Positions 56,454 through 64,000 of a stretch of 64,000 nucleotides of DNA are shown here, one piece after another (position 1 is the stretch's first letter; each line of letters begins with the position of its first letter). Made by a program: the position numbers and the translations under genes. The DNA comes from Salipiger sp. H15 (GTDB taxonomy: Bacteria; Pseudomonadota; Alphaproteobacteria; Rhodobacterales; Rhodobacteraceae): NCBI RefSeq assembly GCF_040409955.1, contig NZ_CP123385.1, positions 1,037,501-1,101,500 of the forward strand. The letters run 5' to 3'. The notes below the pieces were generated by a model. It did not search any database. It was not told the DNA's origin and saw only the letters and a list, made by a program, of their open reading frames with translations.

Positions 56454-56473
56454 GGTGTCCCCGCGGGGACACC
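56454..56473. repeat. Palindrome GTCCCCGCGGGGAC, copy 2 (20-bp palindrome)
   Basis: Here the shared 14-mer is extended to a perfect 20-bp palindrome with GGT/ACC. It lies 24 bp after the lrp stop and 30 bp before the GMC oxidoreductase start. No U-tract. Confidence 0.85.
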
Positions 56474-56502
56474 GCAAGAAGACGGAAAAGATTGACCGGA
56501 TT

Positions 56503-58365
56503 ATGACCGAGGCAGAGGCGGGCGAGTTCGACTACATCATCGTGGGGGCCGGGGCGGCGGGCAGCGTGCTGGCCGAGCGGCTCTCGGCGGATCCCGAGAC
56601 CCGCGTGCTGCTGGTCGAGGAGGGCCGGGGCGCGGGCGGGCACTGGGCGAGCCGGGTGCCGAAGGCGCTGCCCTGGCTGCTGCGGGATCCGACGCGCATC
56701 TACGGCTACCACGTCGAGCCCGGTCCGCGCGGCCCGGCCGAGCGCTGGATCCGCGGCCGCATGCCGGGCGGCACCAGCGCCATAGGCGCGATGCTCTGGC
56801 TGCGCGGCGGCGCCTGGGACTGGGCGCAGATGGCCCGCGCCACCGGCAGCACCGACTGGGACTGGCCCGAGATGTCGCGTGTGCTGCGCCAGCTCGAGCA
56901 CCACGCCTTCGGCGGCAGTGACCTGCGCGGCCGTGGCGGGCCGGTGTCGCTGCGCCTTGCCGAGCCGCTGGCGCCGCTGATGCAGGCGGTGATGAAGGCG
57001 GGGGCGGAATCCGGCTGGCGCCTGCGCGAGGAGCCCAACGAGGCTGATCCCGAGGGGCTCGCGCCCGCCGCCTGGACGATCGACGACAAGGGCCGCCGGG
57101 TCTCCGCCTGGACCGCCTTCGTGCGCGCGGCCAAGACCCGTCCGAACCTCCGGATCGAGACTGGGGTGCGGGTTGACCGCGTGCTCATCGACGAGGGCCG
57201 CGCCTATGGCGTCGAGGGGCGCCGCGGCACGGCGCAGCTGGTGTTCCGCACGCGCGGCGAGGTGATCCTCTGCACCGGCGCGGTGATCACCCCCAAGATC
57301 CTCATGCTCTCGGGCGTCGGCGACGGCATGGCGCTGCGCCGCGCCGGGATCGAGGCCAAGCACCACAGCCCCAACATCGGGCGCGGCCTGCGCGATCACC
57401 TGATGCTGGCCACCAACTGGCGGCTGCGGCACTGGCGCGACAGCGACAACCGCGCCTTCTCGGGGGCGCGGCTCTGGATGAACGCGGCGCGCTACCTGAT
57501 GTCGGGCGAGGGACCGCTGGCGAAGGGCGGGGCGGAGCTCGTCGGCTTCGTCGCCACCCGCAAGGAGGCCGAGCGCCCCGACGTGATGATCACCGCGGCC
57601 TCGCATTCCTTCGAGGCGGCGCAGGGGGTTGGCGGGCTCGAGGCCGAGCCCGGCATGCGGCTGACCACACATGTACTGCGCCCCGAAAGCACCGGCTACG
57701 TCTTCGCCGCCGGTCCCGATCCCGACATGGCGCCGCGGATCGAGGCGAATTACCTCGCCAGCGAGCGCGACCGGATCCGCGCCATCGCCGCGGTGCGCAA
57801 GCTGCGCGAACTGGCCCGGCGCCCGGCCATGTCCGAGTTCATCGAGGGCGAGACGGTGATCTCGGCCTGGGCCAAGACCGACGACGACATTCTCGACCTC
57901 TACCGCCGCTACAGCCGCTCGGCCTGCCACGCGGTCGGCAGCTGCGCCATGGGGCCGGACGAGCTCGACCCGCTCGACGCGCGGCTGCGCCTGCGCGGGA
58001 TCGGGCGGCTTCGGGTCTGCGACGCCTCGATCTTCCCGCAGATGCCCGCCGGGGGCACGCTCGCCCCGGTGATGGCCGCGGCGCTGCGTGCGGCCGAGTT
58101 CATCCTCGCCGATGCCGAGAGGCGCGCCGCGGGCGAGGAGGAGGAGGAAAGCGCCGCCGCCCCCGAGGAGGGCGAGGAGGAGGCCGAGGGCACCGAGGTC
58201 CCCGAAGGCGCCGCCGCGGAAGCTCCTGAAGAGGTCGCGGAAGCGGAGGCCGAAACGGACGCCGGGGTGGAAGCGACCCCCGCCGACGACCCGGATGCGG
58301 AGCGGGATGCGGATCCCGAGACCGACCCGGCCCCCGAGGAGCGCCCCGCCGCCCCGGCCCGCTGA
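56503..58365 (+). CDS. GMC-family FAD oxidoreductase with acidic C-terminal tail
   Basis: The 620-residue protein starts MTEAEAGEFDYIIVGAGAAG (56503; the frame reaches 56455). The FAD fold is YIIVGAGAAGSVLAERLSAD; GMC signatures are RWIRGRMPGGTSAIGAMLWL, GEVILCTGAVITPKILMLSG and the C-terminal CHAVGSCAMGPDELDPLDAR (catalytic His) with VCDASIFPQMPAGG. Related enzymes oxidise choline, alcohols or sugars. Unusual is the last 79 residues (about 542-620), an Ala/Pro/Glu/Asp-rich, strongly acidic, low-complexity extension that GMC enzymes do not normally have. The start has no strong Shine-Dalgarno. The substrate is unknown. Confidence 0.9.
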   Translation: MTEAEAGEFDYIIVGAGAAGSVLAERLSADPETRVLLVEEGRGAGGHWASRVPKALPWLLRDPTRIYGYHVEPGPRGPAERWIRGRMPGGTSAIGAMLWLRGGAWDWAQMARATGSTDWDWPEMSRVLRQLEHHAFGGSDLRGRGGPVSLRLAEPLAPLMQAVMKAGAESGWRLREEPNEADPEGLAPAAWTIDDKGRRVSAWTAFVRAAKTRPNLRIETGVRVDRVLIDEGRAYGVEGRRGTAQLVFRTRGEVILCTGAVITPKILMLSGVGDGMALRRAGIEAKHHSPNIGRGLRDHLMLATNWRLRHWRDSDNRAFSGARLWMNAARYLMSGEGPLAKGGAELVGFVATRKEAERPDVMITAASHSFEAAQGVGGLEAEPGMRLTTHVLRPESTGYVFAAGPDPDMAPRIEANYLASERDRIRAIAAVRKLRELARRPAMSEFIEGETVISAWAKTDDDILDLYRRYSRSACHAVGSCAMGPDELDPLDARLRLRGIGRLRVCDASIFPQMPAGGTLAPVMAAALRAAEFILADAERRAAGEEEEESAAAPEEGEEEAEGTEVPEGAAAEAPEEVAEAEAETDAGVEATPADDPDAERDADPETDPAPEERPAAPAR

Positions 58366-58397
58366 GCGCGTCGCCCTCGAGGCACCCGCCAAAAAGA

Positions 58398-58429
58398 AAA
58401 CCGGCCGTCCCCGCGGGGACGGCCGGTTT
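58398..58429. terminator. Bidirectional terminator built on palindrome copy 3
   Basis: A perfect 32-bp palindrome, with GTCCCCGCGGGGAC at its centre (58407-58420) and CCGGCC/GGCCGG and AAA/TTT around it, lies between the converging GMC and ilvD genes. A-rich DNA (AAAAAGAAAA) on the left and TTTCGTTTC on the right provide U-tracts for both directions. Confidence 0.85.
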
Positions 58430-58452
58430 CGTTTCGCCCGGGCCCTGCCGGA

Positions 58453-60282
58453 TCAGATCTGCCGCACGGCGCCCTTGGCGGCCGAGGTGGTCAGCGCAGC
58501 ATAGGCCTTCAGCGCCTTGGAGATCTTGCGCTTGCGCTTCTCCTCCGGCTGCCAGCCCTTCGCCTCGCGGATGGCGCGGCGCTCGGCGATGACCGCCTCG
58601 TCCACCGCGAGGTGGATCTTGCGGGCGGGGATGTCGATTTCGATCAGGTCGCCCTCTTCCACGAGGCCGATGGTGCCGCCTTCGGCCGCTTCCGGCGAGA
58701 CGTGGCCGATCGACAGGCCCGAGGAGCCGCCCGAGAAGCGCCCGTCGGTGACCAGCGCGCAATCCTTCCCGAGGCCCTTCGACTTCAGGTAGGAGGTCGG
58801 GTAGAGCATTTCCTGCATCCCCGGGCCGCCGCGCGGACCCTCGTAGCGGATCAGCACCACGTCGCCCTTGTGCACCTTGCCGGTCAGGATCGCGCTGACG
58901 GCGGTGTCCTGCGATTCAAAGATGCGCGCCGGGCCGGTGAAGACGAGGATCGACTCGTCCACGCCCGCGGTCTTCACGATGCAGCCGTCCTCGGCGAGGT
59001 TGCCGTAGAGCACCGCAAGGCCGCCGTCCTTCGAGAAGGCGTGCTCGGCGTCGCGGATCACGCCCTTCTGGCGGTCGAGGTCGAGGCTGTCGTAGCGCAT
59101 CGACTGCGAGAAGGCGGTGGTCGAGCGCACGCCGCCCGGCGCGGCGCGGAAGAAGTCGTGCACCGATTCCGAGTTGGTGCGCGTCACGTCCCAGCGGTCG
59201 AGCGCATGGGCCATGGTCTCGGCGTGGACGGTGTAGACCGAGGTGTCGAGCAGGCCGGCGCGGTCGAGCTGGCCGAGGATCGACATGATGCCGCCGGCGC
59301 GGTGCACGTCTTCCATGTGCACGTCGTCCTTGGCGGGCGCGACCTTGCACAGCACCGGCACGTTGCGCGACAGCCGGTCGATGTCGGTCATGTCGAAGGG
59401 CACTTCGCCCTCGTTGGCGGCGGCCAGCAGGTGCAGCACGGTGTTGGTCGAGCCGCCCATGGCGATGTCGAGCGTCATGGCGTTCTCGAAGGCCTTCACC
59501 GTGGCGATCGAGCGCGGCAGCACGGTGGCGTCGTCCTGCTCGTAGTAGCGCTTGGCGAGGTCGACGATCAGGTGGCCGGCCTCGACGAACAGCCGCTGGC
59601 GGTCCGAGTGGGTGGCCAGCGTCGAGCCGTTGCCGGGCAGCGACAGACCCAGCGCCTCGGTCAGGCAGTTCATCGAGTTGGCGGTGAACATGCCCGAGCA
59701 CGACCCGCAGGTCGGGCAGGCGGCTTCCTCGATCGCCTGCACCTGCGCGTCGGTGTACTTGTCGTCGGCGGCGGCGACCATGGCGTCGACGAGGTCGAGC
59801 GCCTTCTCGGTGCCTTCCCAGTTGACCTTGCCCGCTTCCATCGGGCCGCCCGAGACGAAGACGCAGGGGATGTTGAGGCGCATCGCGGCCATCAGCATGC
59901 CCGGGGTGATCTTGTCGCAGTTCGAGATGCAGACCATGGCGTCGGCGCAGTGGGCGTTGACCATGTACTCGACCGAGTCGGCGATGATCTCGCGCGAGGG
60001 CAGCGAGTAGAGCATGCCGTCATGGCCCATGGCGATGCCGTCGTCGACCGCGATGGTGTTGAATTCCTTGGCGACGCCGCCGGCCTTCTCGACCTCGCGG
60101 GCGACCATCTGGCCGAGATCCTTGAGGTGCACGTGGCCCGGCACGAACTGGGTGAAGGAGTTCACGATGGCGATGATCGGCTTGTTCCAGTCGCCATCCG
60201 TCATGCCAGTGGCGCGCCACAGGCCGCGGGCGCCGGCCATGTTGCGGCCATGGGTGGTGGTGCGGGAGCGATAGGCAGGCAT
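58453..60282 (-). CDS. ilvD: Dihydroxy-acid dehydratase
   Basis: Branched-chain amino acid synthesis: dehydrates 2,3-dihydroxy-isovalerate and -methylvalerate to the 2-oxo acids. The 609-residue enzyme starts [20 protein letters not shown] (60282, with GAGGGG upstream; the frame extends 23 residues). Iron-sulfur and substrate motifs: [60 protein letters not shown] and [20 protein letters not shown] followed by PEAAEGG. It is full length with all three cluster Cys. No neighbouring ilv genes. Confidence 0.97.
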   Translation of the reverse strand: MPAYRSRTTTHGRNMAGARGLWRATGMTDGDWNKPIIAIVNSFTQFVPGHVHLKDLGQMVAREVEKAGGVAKEFNTIAVDDGIAMGHDGMLYSLPSREIIADSVEYMVNAHCADAMVCISNCDKITPGMLMAAMRLNIPCVFVSGGPMEAGKVNWEGTEKALDLVDAMVAAADDKYTDAQVQAIEEAACPTCGSCSGMFTANSMNCLTEALGLSLPGNGSTLATHSDRQRLFVEAGHLIVDLAKRYYEQDDATVLPRSIATVKAFENAMTLDIAMGGSTNTVLHLLAAANEGEVPFDMTDIDRLSRNVPVLCKVAPAKDDVHMEDVHRAGGIMSILGQLDRAGLLDTSVYTVHAETMAHALDRWDVTRTNSESVHDFFRAAPGGVRSTTAFSQSMRYDSLDLDRQKGVIRDAEHAFSKDGGLAVLYGNLAEDGCIVKTAGVDESILVFTGPARIFESQDTAVSAILTGKVHKGDVVLIRYEGPRGGPGMQEMLYPTSYLKSKGLGKDCALVTDGRFSGGSSGLSIGHVSPEAAEGGTIGLVEEGDLIEIDIPARKIHLAVDEAVIAERRAIREAKGWQPEEKRKRKISKALKAYAALTTSAAKGAVRQI

Positions 60283-60444
60283 GGGGCATCCCCTCGGAGT
60301 TTGCGATAACCGGGGTTGTTTAGCGCCCATGGGGGGCAGCGGCAAGGGCAAGGGAACGCCGCAGCGCAGCGTCGCGAAAGAAGCTTGCGCCGGAAGGGGT
60401 TCTGTTTGCGCGAAAGTTCCCTGCCCGCGCCGGATTCGCGAAAT

Positions 60445-60462
60445 TTTCGGCGTGCGCCGAAA
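60445..60462 (-). terminator. Hairpin after the RimB/RimK fusion gene
   Basis: TTTCGGCG-TG-CGCCGAAA gives a 7-bp stem with a 4-nt loop, starting 9 bp beyond the stop of the gene at 60472. On the minus strand ATTTCGCG follows. It is a possible weak terminator in an otherwise unremarkable 189-bp gap before ilvD. Confidence 0.4.
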
Positions 60463-60471
60463 CGCGCGGCC

Positions 60472-61869
60472 TTACCCCGCCGCGCGCTTGCCCCGGCTCT
60501 TGGCGCGCGCGGGCTTCGGCGCGACCTTGGCCTCGATGTGCTCGATGATCAGCCCGGCGATGTCCTTGCCCGAGACGCTCTCGATCCCCTCGAGGCCCGG
60601 CGAGCTGTTCACCTCCAGCACCTTGGGCCCGTCCGAGCCGCGCAGCAGGTCGACGCCCGCGACGTCGAGCTTCATCGCCCGCGCCGCCTTGATCGCGACC
60701 TCGCGCTCGGTCTTGCTGATCCGCACCGGCTCGGCGGTGCCGCCCTGGTGCAGGTTCGAGCGGAAGTCGTCGGGCTTGCCGCGGCGGCGCATGGTGGCGA
60801 CCACCTTGCCGCCCACCACGAGGCAGCGGATGTCCTCGCCCGCGGCCTCCTTGACGAAGCTCTGCACGAGGAAGTCGGCCTTGAGCCCCTGGAAGGCCGA
60901 GATCACGCTCTCGGCGGCCTTGGGGGTCTCGGCCAGCACCACGCCCTTGCCCTGGCTGCTTTCCAGCAGCTTCAGCACCAGCGGCGCGCCGCCCACGAGG
61001 TCGATGAGGTTGCCCGAATCCTTGGGGCTGCGGGCGAAGGCGGTGGTCGGCATGCCGATCCGGTGCCGCGCCAGCACCTGGTGCGCGTGCAGCTTGTCGC
61101 GCGAGACGGTGATGCCCTCGGAACAGGCAAGGCAATAGGTGCCCATGCTCTCGAACTGGCGCACCACGGCGGTGCCGTAGTTGGTGATCGAGGCGCCGAT
61201 GCGCGGGATCACCGCGTCGTAATGGGGCAGGCGGCGGCCGTCGTAATGCACCTCGCCGCCGACGGCGCGGATGTTCATGTAGCAGCGCGAGGTGTCGATC
61301 ACCTCCATCGTGTGGCCGCGCTTCTCGGCGGCCTCGATGAGCCGGCGGGTCGAGTAGTTCTCGGGCTCGCGGGTCAGCACGGCAAGGCGCAGCGCCCGGC
61401 GGTGCTGCTTGTGGCGCGGGATGCCGTGGTAGGCGTCGTAGCTGAGCTCGGGCTGCTGCAGCCGGTGGCTGGGCGAGACCAGCATGTCGTCGAGCAGCGC
61501 GCTGCGGCCGAGCAGCATGCGGTAGGCCATGCTGCCGCGGTCGGTGAGGGTGATCTCGAGCGGCCAGCTGCGGTCGCCCATCTTCACCTCGGTCTCGATG
61601 ACGAAGCGCAGCTCGGTCTCGCCGTTCGACGAGGTCACCTCGCGGCGGTCCTTGAGCGGGGCCGAGCAGATCACCTCGAGACCCGGGTCCGAGGGATCGG
61701 GGTGGATGGCAAAGCGCACCATCGGCTTGTCGGAAGGGCCGAAGGGCTCGATGGCGAAGGCGTGCAGCGCCGAGGTCCGCGCCCCGGTATCGACCTTGGC
61801 GCGGATCGCAGGCAGGCCGAGTTCGGGCAGGGCAAGCCATTCTTCCCATCCAAGCGTGAACTGCGTCAT
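60472..61869 (-). CDS. RimB-like retropepsin fused to RimK-type ATP-grasp ligase
   Basis: This 465-residue two-domain protein starts [20 protein letters not shown]. Residues 1 to about 140 match the RimB/ATP-dependent zinc protease domain (PF05618), a single-domain retropepsin-like fold: [15 protein letters not shown] (Asp27-Thr-Gly) and [13 protein letters not shown]. Residues about 155-450 form a RimK ATP-grasp ligase: [60 protein letters not shown] and [19 protein letters not shown] (metal Glu/Asn). RimK adds Glu residues to ribosomal protein S6, and RimB is reported to cleave them. A Lys/Arg-rich tail ends it. It may therefore both add and remove poly-glutamate. Confidence 0.88.
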   Translation of the reverse strand: MTQFTLGWEEWLALPELGLPAIRAKVDTGARTSALHAFAIEPFGPSDKPMVRFAIHPDPSDPGLEVICSAPLKDRREVTSSNGETELRFVIETEVKMGDRSWPLEITLTDRGSMAYRMLLGRSALLDDMLVSPSHRLQQPELSYDAYHGIPRHKQHRRALRLAVLTREPENYSTRRLIEAAEKRGHTMEVIDTSRCYMNIRAVGGEVHYDGRRLPHYDAVIPRIGASITNYGTAVVRQFESMGTYCLACSEGITVSRDKLHAHQVLARHRIGMPTTAFARSPKDSGNLIDLVGGAPLVLKLLESSQGKGVVLAETPKAAESVISAFQGLKADFLVQSFVKEAAGEDIRCLVVGGKVVATMRRRGKPDDFRSNLHQGGTAEPVRISKTEREVAIKAARAMKLDVAGVDLLRGSDGPKVLEVNSSPGLEGIESVSGKDIAGLIIEHIEAKVAPKPARAKSRGKRAAG

Positions 61870-62001
61870 GTCTGCCTCCTTCGCGGGCCGGTGTCGGATT
61901 GACGGCCTCTATCCGCGCAATGTGACAAGCGCAACACGGCACGCGGGGTTCCTGCAAGCTCTTGCGCAAGGGCAGGTGGGGCAGGGGCCGGCGCGGCGCG
62001 G

Positions 62002-62421
62002 TCAGAAGACCCGCTGCTTCCCGCGCGACAGCAGGAACCCGTGCCCGTCGGCGTTGCGGCACTCGAGCCCCTGCTTGCTGGATCCGCAGGAGATTCCGCG
62101 CAGCTCCATCCGCCTGCCGTAGTCCAGCACCTGCGCGGGCGGCGCGGCGGGCCTTGTATAGGAGAGGCGGGGGTCGTCGCACTCGATGGTCACGCGGCCG
62201 GTGCCGAACATCGACACCGTGTGGCCCCAGCCGCCGCTGCACGAGGCCGGGCGGGGCAGCGTCGGCGTGCGCTCGAAGATGGTGCAGGAGATGTCGACGG
62301 AGTCGGCCTCGATCCCGACGTAGCAGGTGATGTTGCCGGACGGCAGGTTGAAGTAGTCGACATCGGCCCGGGCGGGGACGGCGGAAGACACGAGGGCAAG
62401 GGCGATGAGGGGGAGGCGCAT
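62002..62421 (-). CDS. Small exported Cys-rich protein (DUF6636-like)
   Basis: The 139-residue protein starts MRLPLIALALVSSAVPARAD, a signal peptide. The mature part has six Cys in a regular pattern: FNLPSGNITCYVGIEADSVD, ISCTIFERTP, PASCSGGWGHTVSMFGTGRV, IECDDPRL, GISCGSSKQGLECRNADGHG followed by FLLSRGKQRVF. PSGNIxC and the closing GFLLSR agree with DUF6636-type exported domains. Even Cys number suggests disulfides in the periplasm. Function unknown. It lies 192 bp after the mcl1 stop, with two palindromes in the gap. Confidence 0.75.
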   Translation of the reverse strand: MRLPLIALALVSSAVPARADVDYFNLPSGNITCYVGIEADSVDISCTIFERTPTLPRPASCSGGWGHTVSMFGTGRVTIECDDPRLSYTRPAAPPAQVLDYGRRMELRGISCGSSKQGLECRNADGHGFLLSRGKQRVF

Positions 62422-62528
62422 GCGGGGGCTCCGGGCGGGAAATGAGATGGGGAAAATCCGGTCTGAAATGCACGGTCAGGCTAGGCGCCCGCGCGCGCGG
62501 CGGTCAAGCGTTGGTCCGGAACGCGGAA

Positions 62529-62550
62529 CGCCGTCCCCGCGGGGACGGCG
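62529..62550. repeat. Palindrome GTCCCCGCGGGGAC, copy 4 (22-bp palindrome)
   Basis: The 14-mer (62533-62546) is extended by CGCC/GGCG to a perfect 22-bp palindrome in the gap between mcl1 and the exported-protein gene, 64 bp past the mcl1 stop on the minus strand. Confidence 0.85.
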
Positions 62551-62585
62551 CTGCAGTGCGCGCGGGGCGGTCGCTCCGGCCCCTT

Positions 62586-62601
62586 TGTCCCCGCGGGGAC
62601 A
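62586..62601. repeat. Palindrome GTCCCCGCGGGGAC, copy 5
   Basis: The 14-mer (62587-62600) with T/A on each side lies 13 bp beyond the mcl1 stop. Copy 4 begins 54 bp away centre to centre, so the two may also pair with each other. On the minus strand no U-tract follows. Confidence 0.85.
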
Positions 62602-62613
62602 GGGATCCGCGCG

Positions 62614-63573
62614 TCAGGCGCTGGCGATCATCTCTGACTGGCGCACGATCACCTCGGCCTGCTTGATCGAGGCGATGTCCACGAGCCGGCCCTTGTAGAC
62701 CGTCGCGCCCTCGCCCTTGGCCTTGGCGGCCTCCATCGCGGCGAGGATCTCGCGCGCCTCGGTCACCGCGCCCTCGGAGGGGGTGAAGACCTCGTTGGCC
62801 AGCGCCACCTGCTTGGGGTGGATCGCCCATTTGCCGACCATGCCCAGCGTCGCCGAGCGCAGCGCCTGCGCGCGGAAACCCTCGTCGTCCGAGAAATCGC
62901 CGAAGGGCCCGTCCACCGGCAGCACGCCATGGGTGCGGCAGGCGGCGACGATGGCGGCCTGCGCCCAGTGCCACGGGTCCGACCAGTGCTTCGCGCCTTC
63001 GTGCAGCATGTAGTAATTCTCCTGCGTGCCGCCGATGCCGGTGGTCGCCATGCCCATCGAGGCGGCGAAGTCGGCCGCGCCGAGGCTCATCGCCTCGAGC
63101 CGGGGCGAGCCGGCGGCGATCTCTTCCACATGGGCGATGCCGGCGGCGCTCTCGATGATCACCTCGAACTTGATCGGCCTGGTACGCCCCTTGGCGCGCT
63201 CCACCGCGGTCACCAGCGCGTCGACGGCGTAGAGGTCGGCGGCGCAGCCCACCTTGGGGATCATGATCTGGTCGAGCCGGTCGCTGGCCTGTTCCAGCAG
63301 GTCCACCACGTCGCGGTACCACCAGGGCGTGTCGAGCCCGTTGATCCGCACCGACAGCGTCTTCTTGCCCCAGTCGATGTCATGCGTCGCCTCGATGATG
63401 TTGGCGCGGGCGCTATCCTTGTCGGAGGGGGCTACCGAATCCTCGAGGTCGAGGTTGATCACATCCGCGGCCGAGGCGGCCATCTTCTCGAAGATCGCCG
63501 GACGCGAGCCGGGGCCGAAGAGCTGGCAGCGGTTCGGACGGGCAGGCGCGGCGGGCTGGATGCGAAAGCTCAT
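62614..63573 (-). CDS. mcl1: L-malyl-CoA / beta-methylmalyl-CoA lyase
   Basis: This enzyme of the ethylmalonyl-CoA pathway cleaves beta-methylmalyl-CoA to glyoxylate and propionyl-CoA, and malyl-CoA to glyoxylate and acetyl-CoA. The 319-residue protein starts MSFRIQPAAPARPNRCQLFG (63573) with AAAGGAG eight bases upstream. It shows very close agreement with Mcl1 of Rhodobacter sphaeroides as I remember it: FGPGSRPAIFEKMAASAADV, INLDLEDSVAP (metal Asp/Glu), LSVRINGLDTPWWYRDVVDL, FEVIIESAAGIAHVEEIAAG, MSLGAADFAASMGMATTGIG followed by GTQENYYMLHEGAKHWSDPW. The C-terminal ATVYKGRLVDIASIKQAEVI is present. Propionyl-CoA would go to PccA/ScpA. Confidence 0.95.
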   Translation of the reverse strand: MSFRIQPAAPARPNRCQLFGPGSRPAIFEKMAASAADVINLDLEDSVAPSDKDSARANIIEATHDIDWGKKTLSVRINGLDTPWWYRDVVDLLEQASDRLDQIMIPKVGCAADLYAVDALVTAVERAKGRTRPIKFEVIIESAAGIAHVEEIAAGSPRLEAMSLGAADFAASMGMATTGIGGTQENYYMLHEGAKHWSDPWHWAQAAIVAACRTHGVLPVDGPFGDFSDDEGFRAQALRSATLGMVGKWAIHPKQVALANEVFTPSEGAVTEAREILAAMEAAKAKGEGATVYKGRLVDIASIKQAEVIVRQSEMIASA

Positions 63574-63885
63574 TCGGAGGGCTCCTTTGGGTAATGAAAT
63601 TACACATGTGGCGACGTGAGGGTTATTAAATTGCGCTGCGCCGCGCAAGTGAAATTTGCCGCGCTGCGGCGCGACGAAACGCGCGCCCTTGCCCGGAGCC
63701 GTGCACGATTCTTCGGCGGCAGGGCCGAAATGCGTGGAATTTTGGCGTCAGACCCGGCGCGGGCGTGGAAATCGAGACGGATTTGCGCGTCACACGGGGC
63801 AGAGTGAGCGTTGAAACCCCCGGCGGCGCGGCCCACCTCCCGGACCCGCTGCCGGCCATCATACACGAGTACAGGGAATACAAGA
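63574..63885. other. Divergent promoter region mcl1 / dgcN-like gene
   Basis: 312 bp without a convincing gene. It contains a perfect dyad TTGCGC-N6-GCGCAA (63631-63648) in a locally AT-rich stretch (GGTTATTAAATTGCG), about 60-75 bp before the mcl1 start, and AATTTGCCGCGC just beyond. The dyad is a candidate binding site for a regulator of short-chain acyl-CoA assimilation. Nothing else stands out. Confidence 0.5.
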
Positions 63886-64000
63886 ATGATCGAGACGCCG
63901 TACCTCCTCTTCCTCGGTGACGCTCCCGACGGCCTGGCCGCCAAGGTGGCCCAGGGCATCAAGGACTGGCGCCCCGAGAACTGCGTCGGCCAGTTCCGCC
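63886..64000 (+). CDS. dgcN: DUF1611 protein, N-acetyltransferase DgcN-like, 3' end missing
   Basis: The first 38 codons are visible: MIETPYLLFLGDAPDGLAAK followed by VAQGIKDWRPENCVGQFR. This is the conserved N-terminus of the DUF1611 family, in which DgcN acetylates D-glutamate in D-amino acid catabolism, usually next to dgcA. An ACAGGGA lies before the ATG. The gene runs off the right edge and the partner dgcA cannot be seen, so the specific function rests on the N-terminal match. Confidence 0.75.
   Translation, partial: MIETPYLLFLGDAPDGLAAKVAQGIKDWRPENCVGQFR

Noticed and set aside
55186..58392. 1068-codon minus-strand frame opposite the GMC gene and lrp
   Set aside because: Antisense to three well-supported genes; low-complexity Arg/His/Gly-rich translation with no domain.

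Overview
The window is high-GC chromosomal DNA (roughly two thirds G+C by eye) from an alphaproteobacterium of the Rhodobacteraceae/Roseobacter group. The evidence is a near-textbook Mcl1 malyl-CoA lyase, a short ProS without an editing domain, PccA and methylmalonyl-CoA mutase, TRAP and polar amino acid transporters, many ATGA/GTGA gene overlaps, and a partial DUF1611/DgcN gene at the right edge. A Salipiger-like genus is plausible but cannot be fixed from sequence alone. There is no prophage, CRISPR array, transposase or recognisable defence system; most of the window is core or soft-core metabolism.

Layout. 0-5.4 kb: propionyl-CoA assimilation (pccA, scpA) with a DUF4174 gene between them and a 27-residue lipoprotein after them. 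5.5-8.9 kb: VOC protein, GNAT, TerB/DnaJ-like protein, EEP nuclease/phosphatase and a small exported protein. 8.9-14.7 kb: a leftward group AI-2E permease - hdaA - ppk - ppx (polyphosphate metabolism and replication control). 14.9-17.6 kb: proS and queG. 17.65-17.95 kb: an apparently gene-free stretch in which I see a candidate small RNA on the minus strand. 18.8-26 kb: msrB-msrA, ExoD-like protein, phosphoesterase/lipid kinase pair, YihY, DUF4239 and a second AI-2E permease. 26.1-27.5 kb: an LLM flavin monooxygenase.

27.7-38.3 kb is the best-defined functional block: histidine utilisation. hutI-hutH-hutG-hutU and an FAD-linked D-2-hydroxyacid dehydrogenase overlap or nearly touch. They are followed by a four-gene polar amino acid ABC transporter and hutC. 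Two similar sites (TTGTATAGACAT and TTGTATAGTCAA), one before hutI and one before the transporter, fit a HutC-type operator. hutF, which this HutG-type route needs, is not in the window. 38.3-43.5 kb: TetR regulator and an RND efflux pair. 43.6-50.1 kb: acetamidase/formamidase, then a pdxA-dctPQM operon divergent from a FadR-type gntR, then a LysE exporter. 50.3-53.3 kb: tRNA-Ala(GGC), TIGR02300 protein, YgjP-like metallopeptidase, GntR and DUF1206. 53.3-54.2 kb: a gene-poor stretch of clearly lower GC. 54.2-63.6 kb: accA, a divergent LysE/Lrp pair, a GMC oxidoreductase with an acidic tail, ilvD, a RimB-like/RimK fusion, a small exported protein and mcl1. The start of a dgcN-like gene lies at the right edge.

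Two metabolic links span the window. Mcl1 (right end) makes or consumes propionyl-CoA and glyoxylate in the ethylmalonyl-CoA pathway, and PccA and ScpA (left end) carry propionyl-CoA on to succinyl-CoA. The most unusual non-coding signal is a 14-bp perfect palindrome, GTCCCCGCGGGGAC, present five times in the last 47 kb. Each copy is intergenic and lies within about 85 bp downstream of a stop codon.
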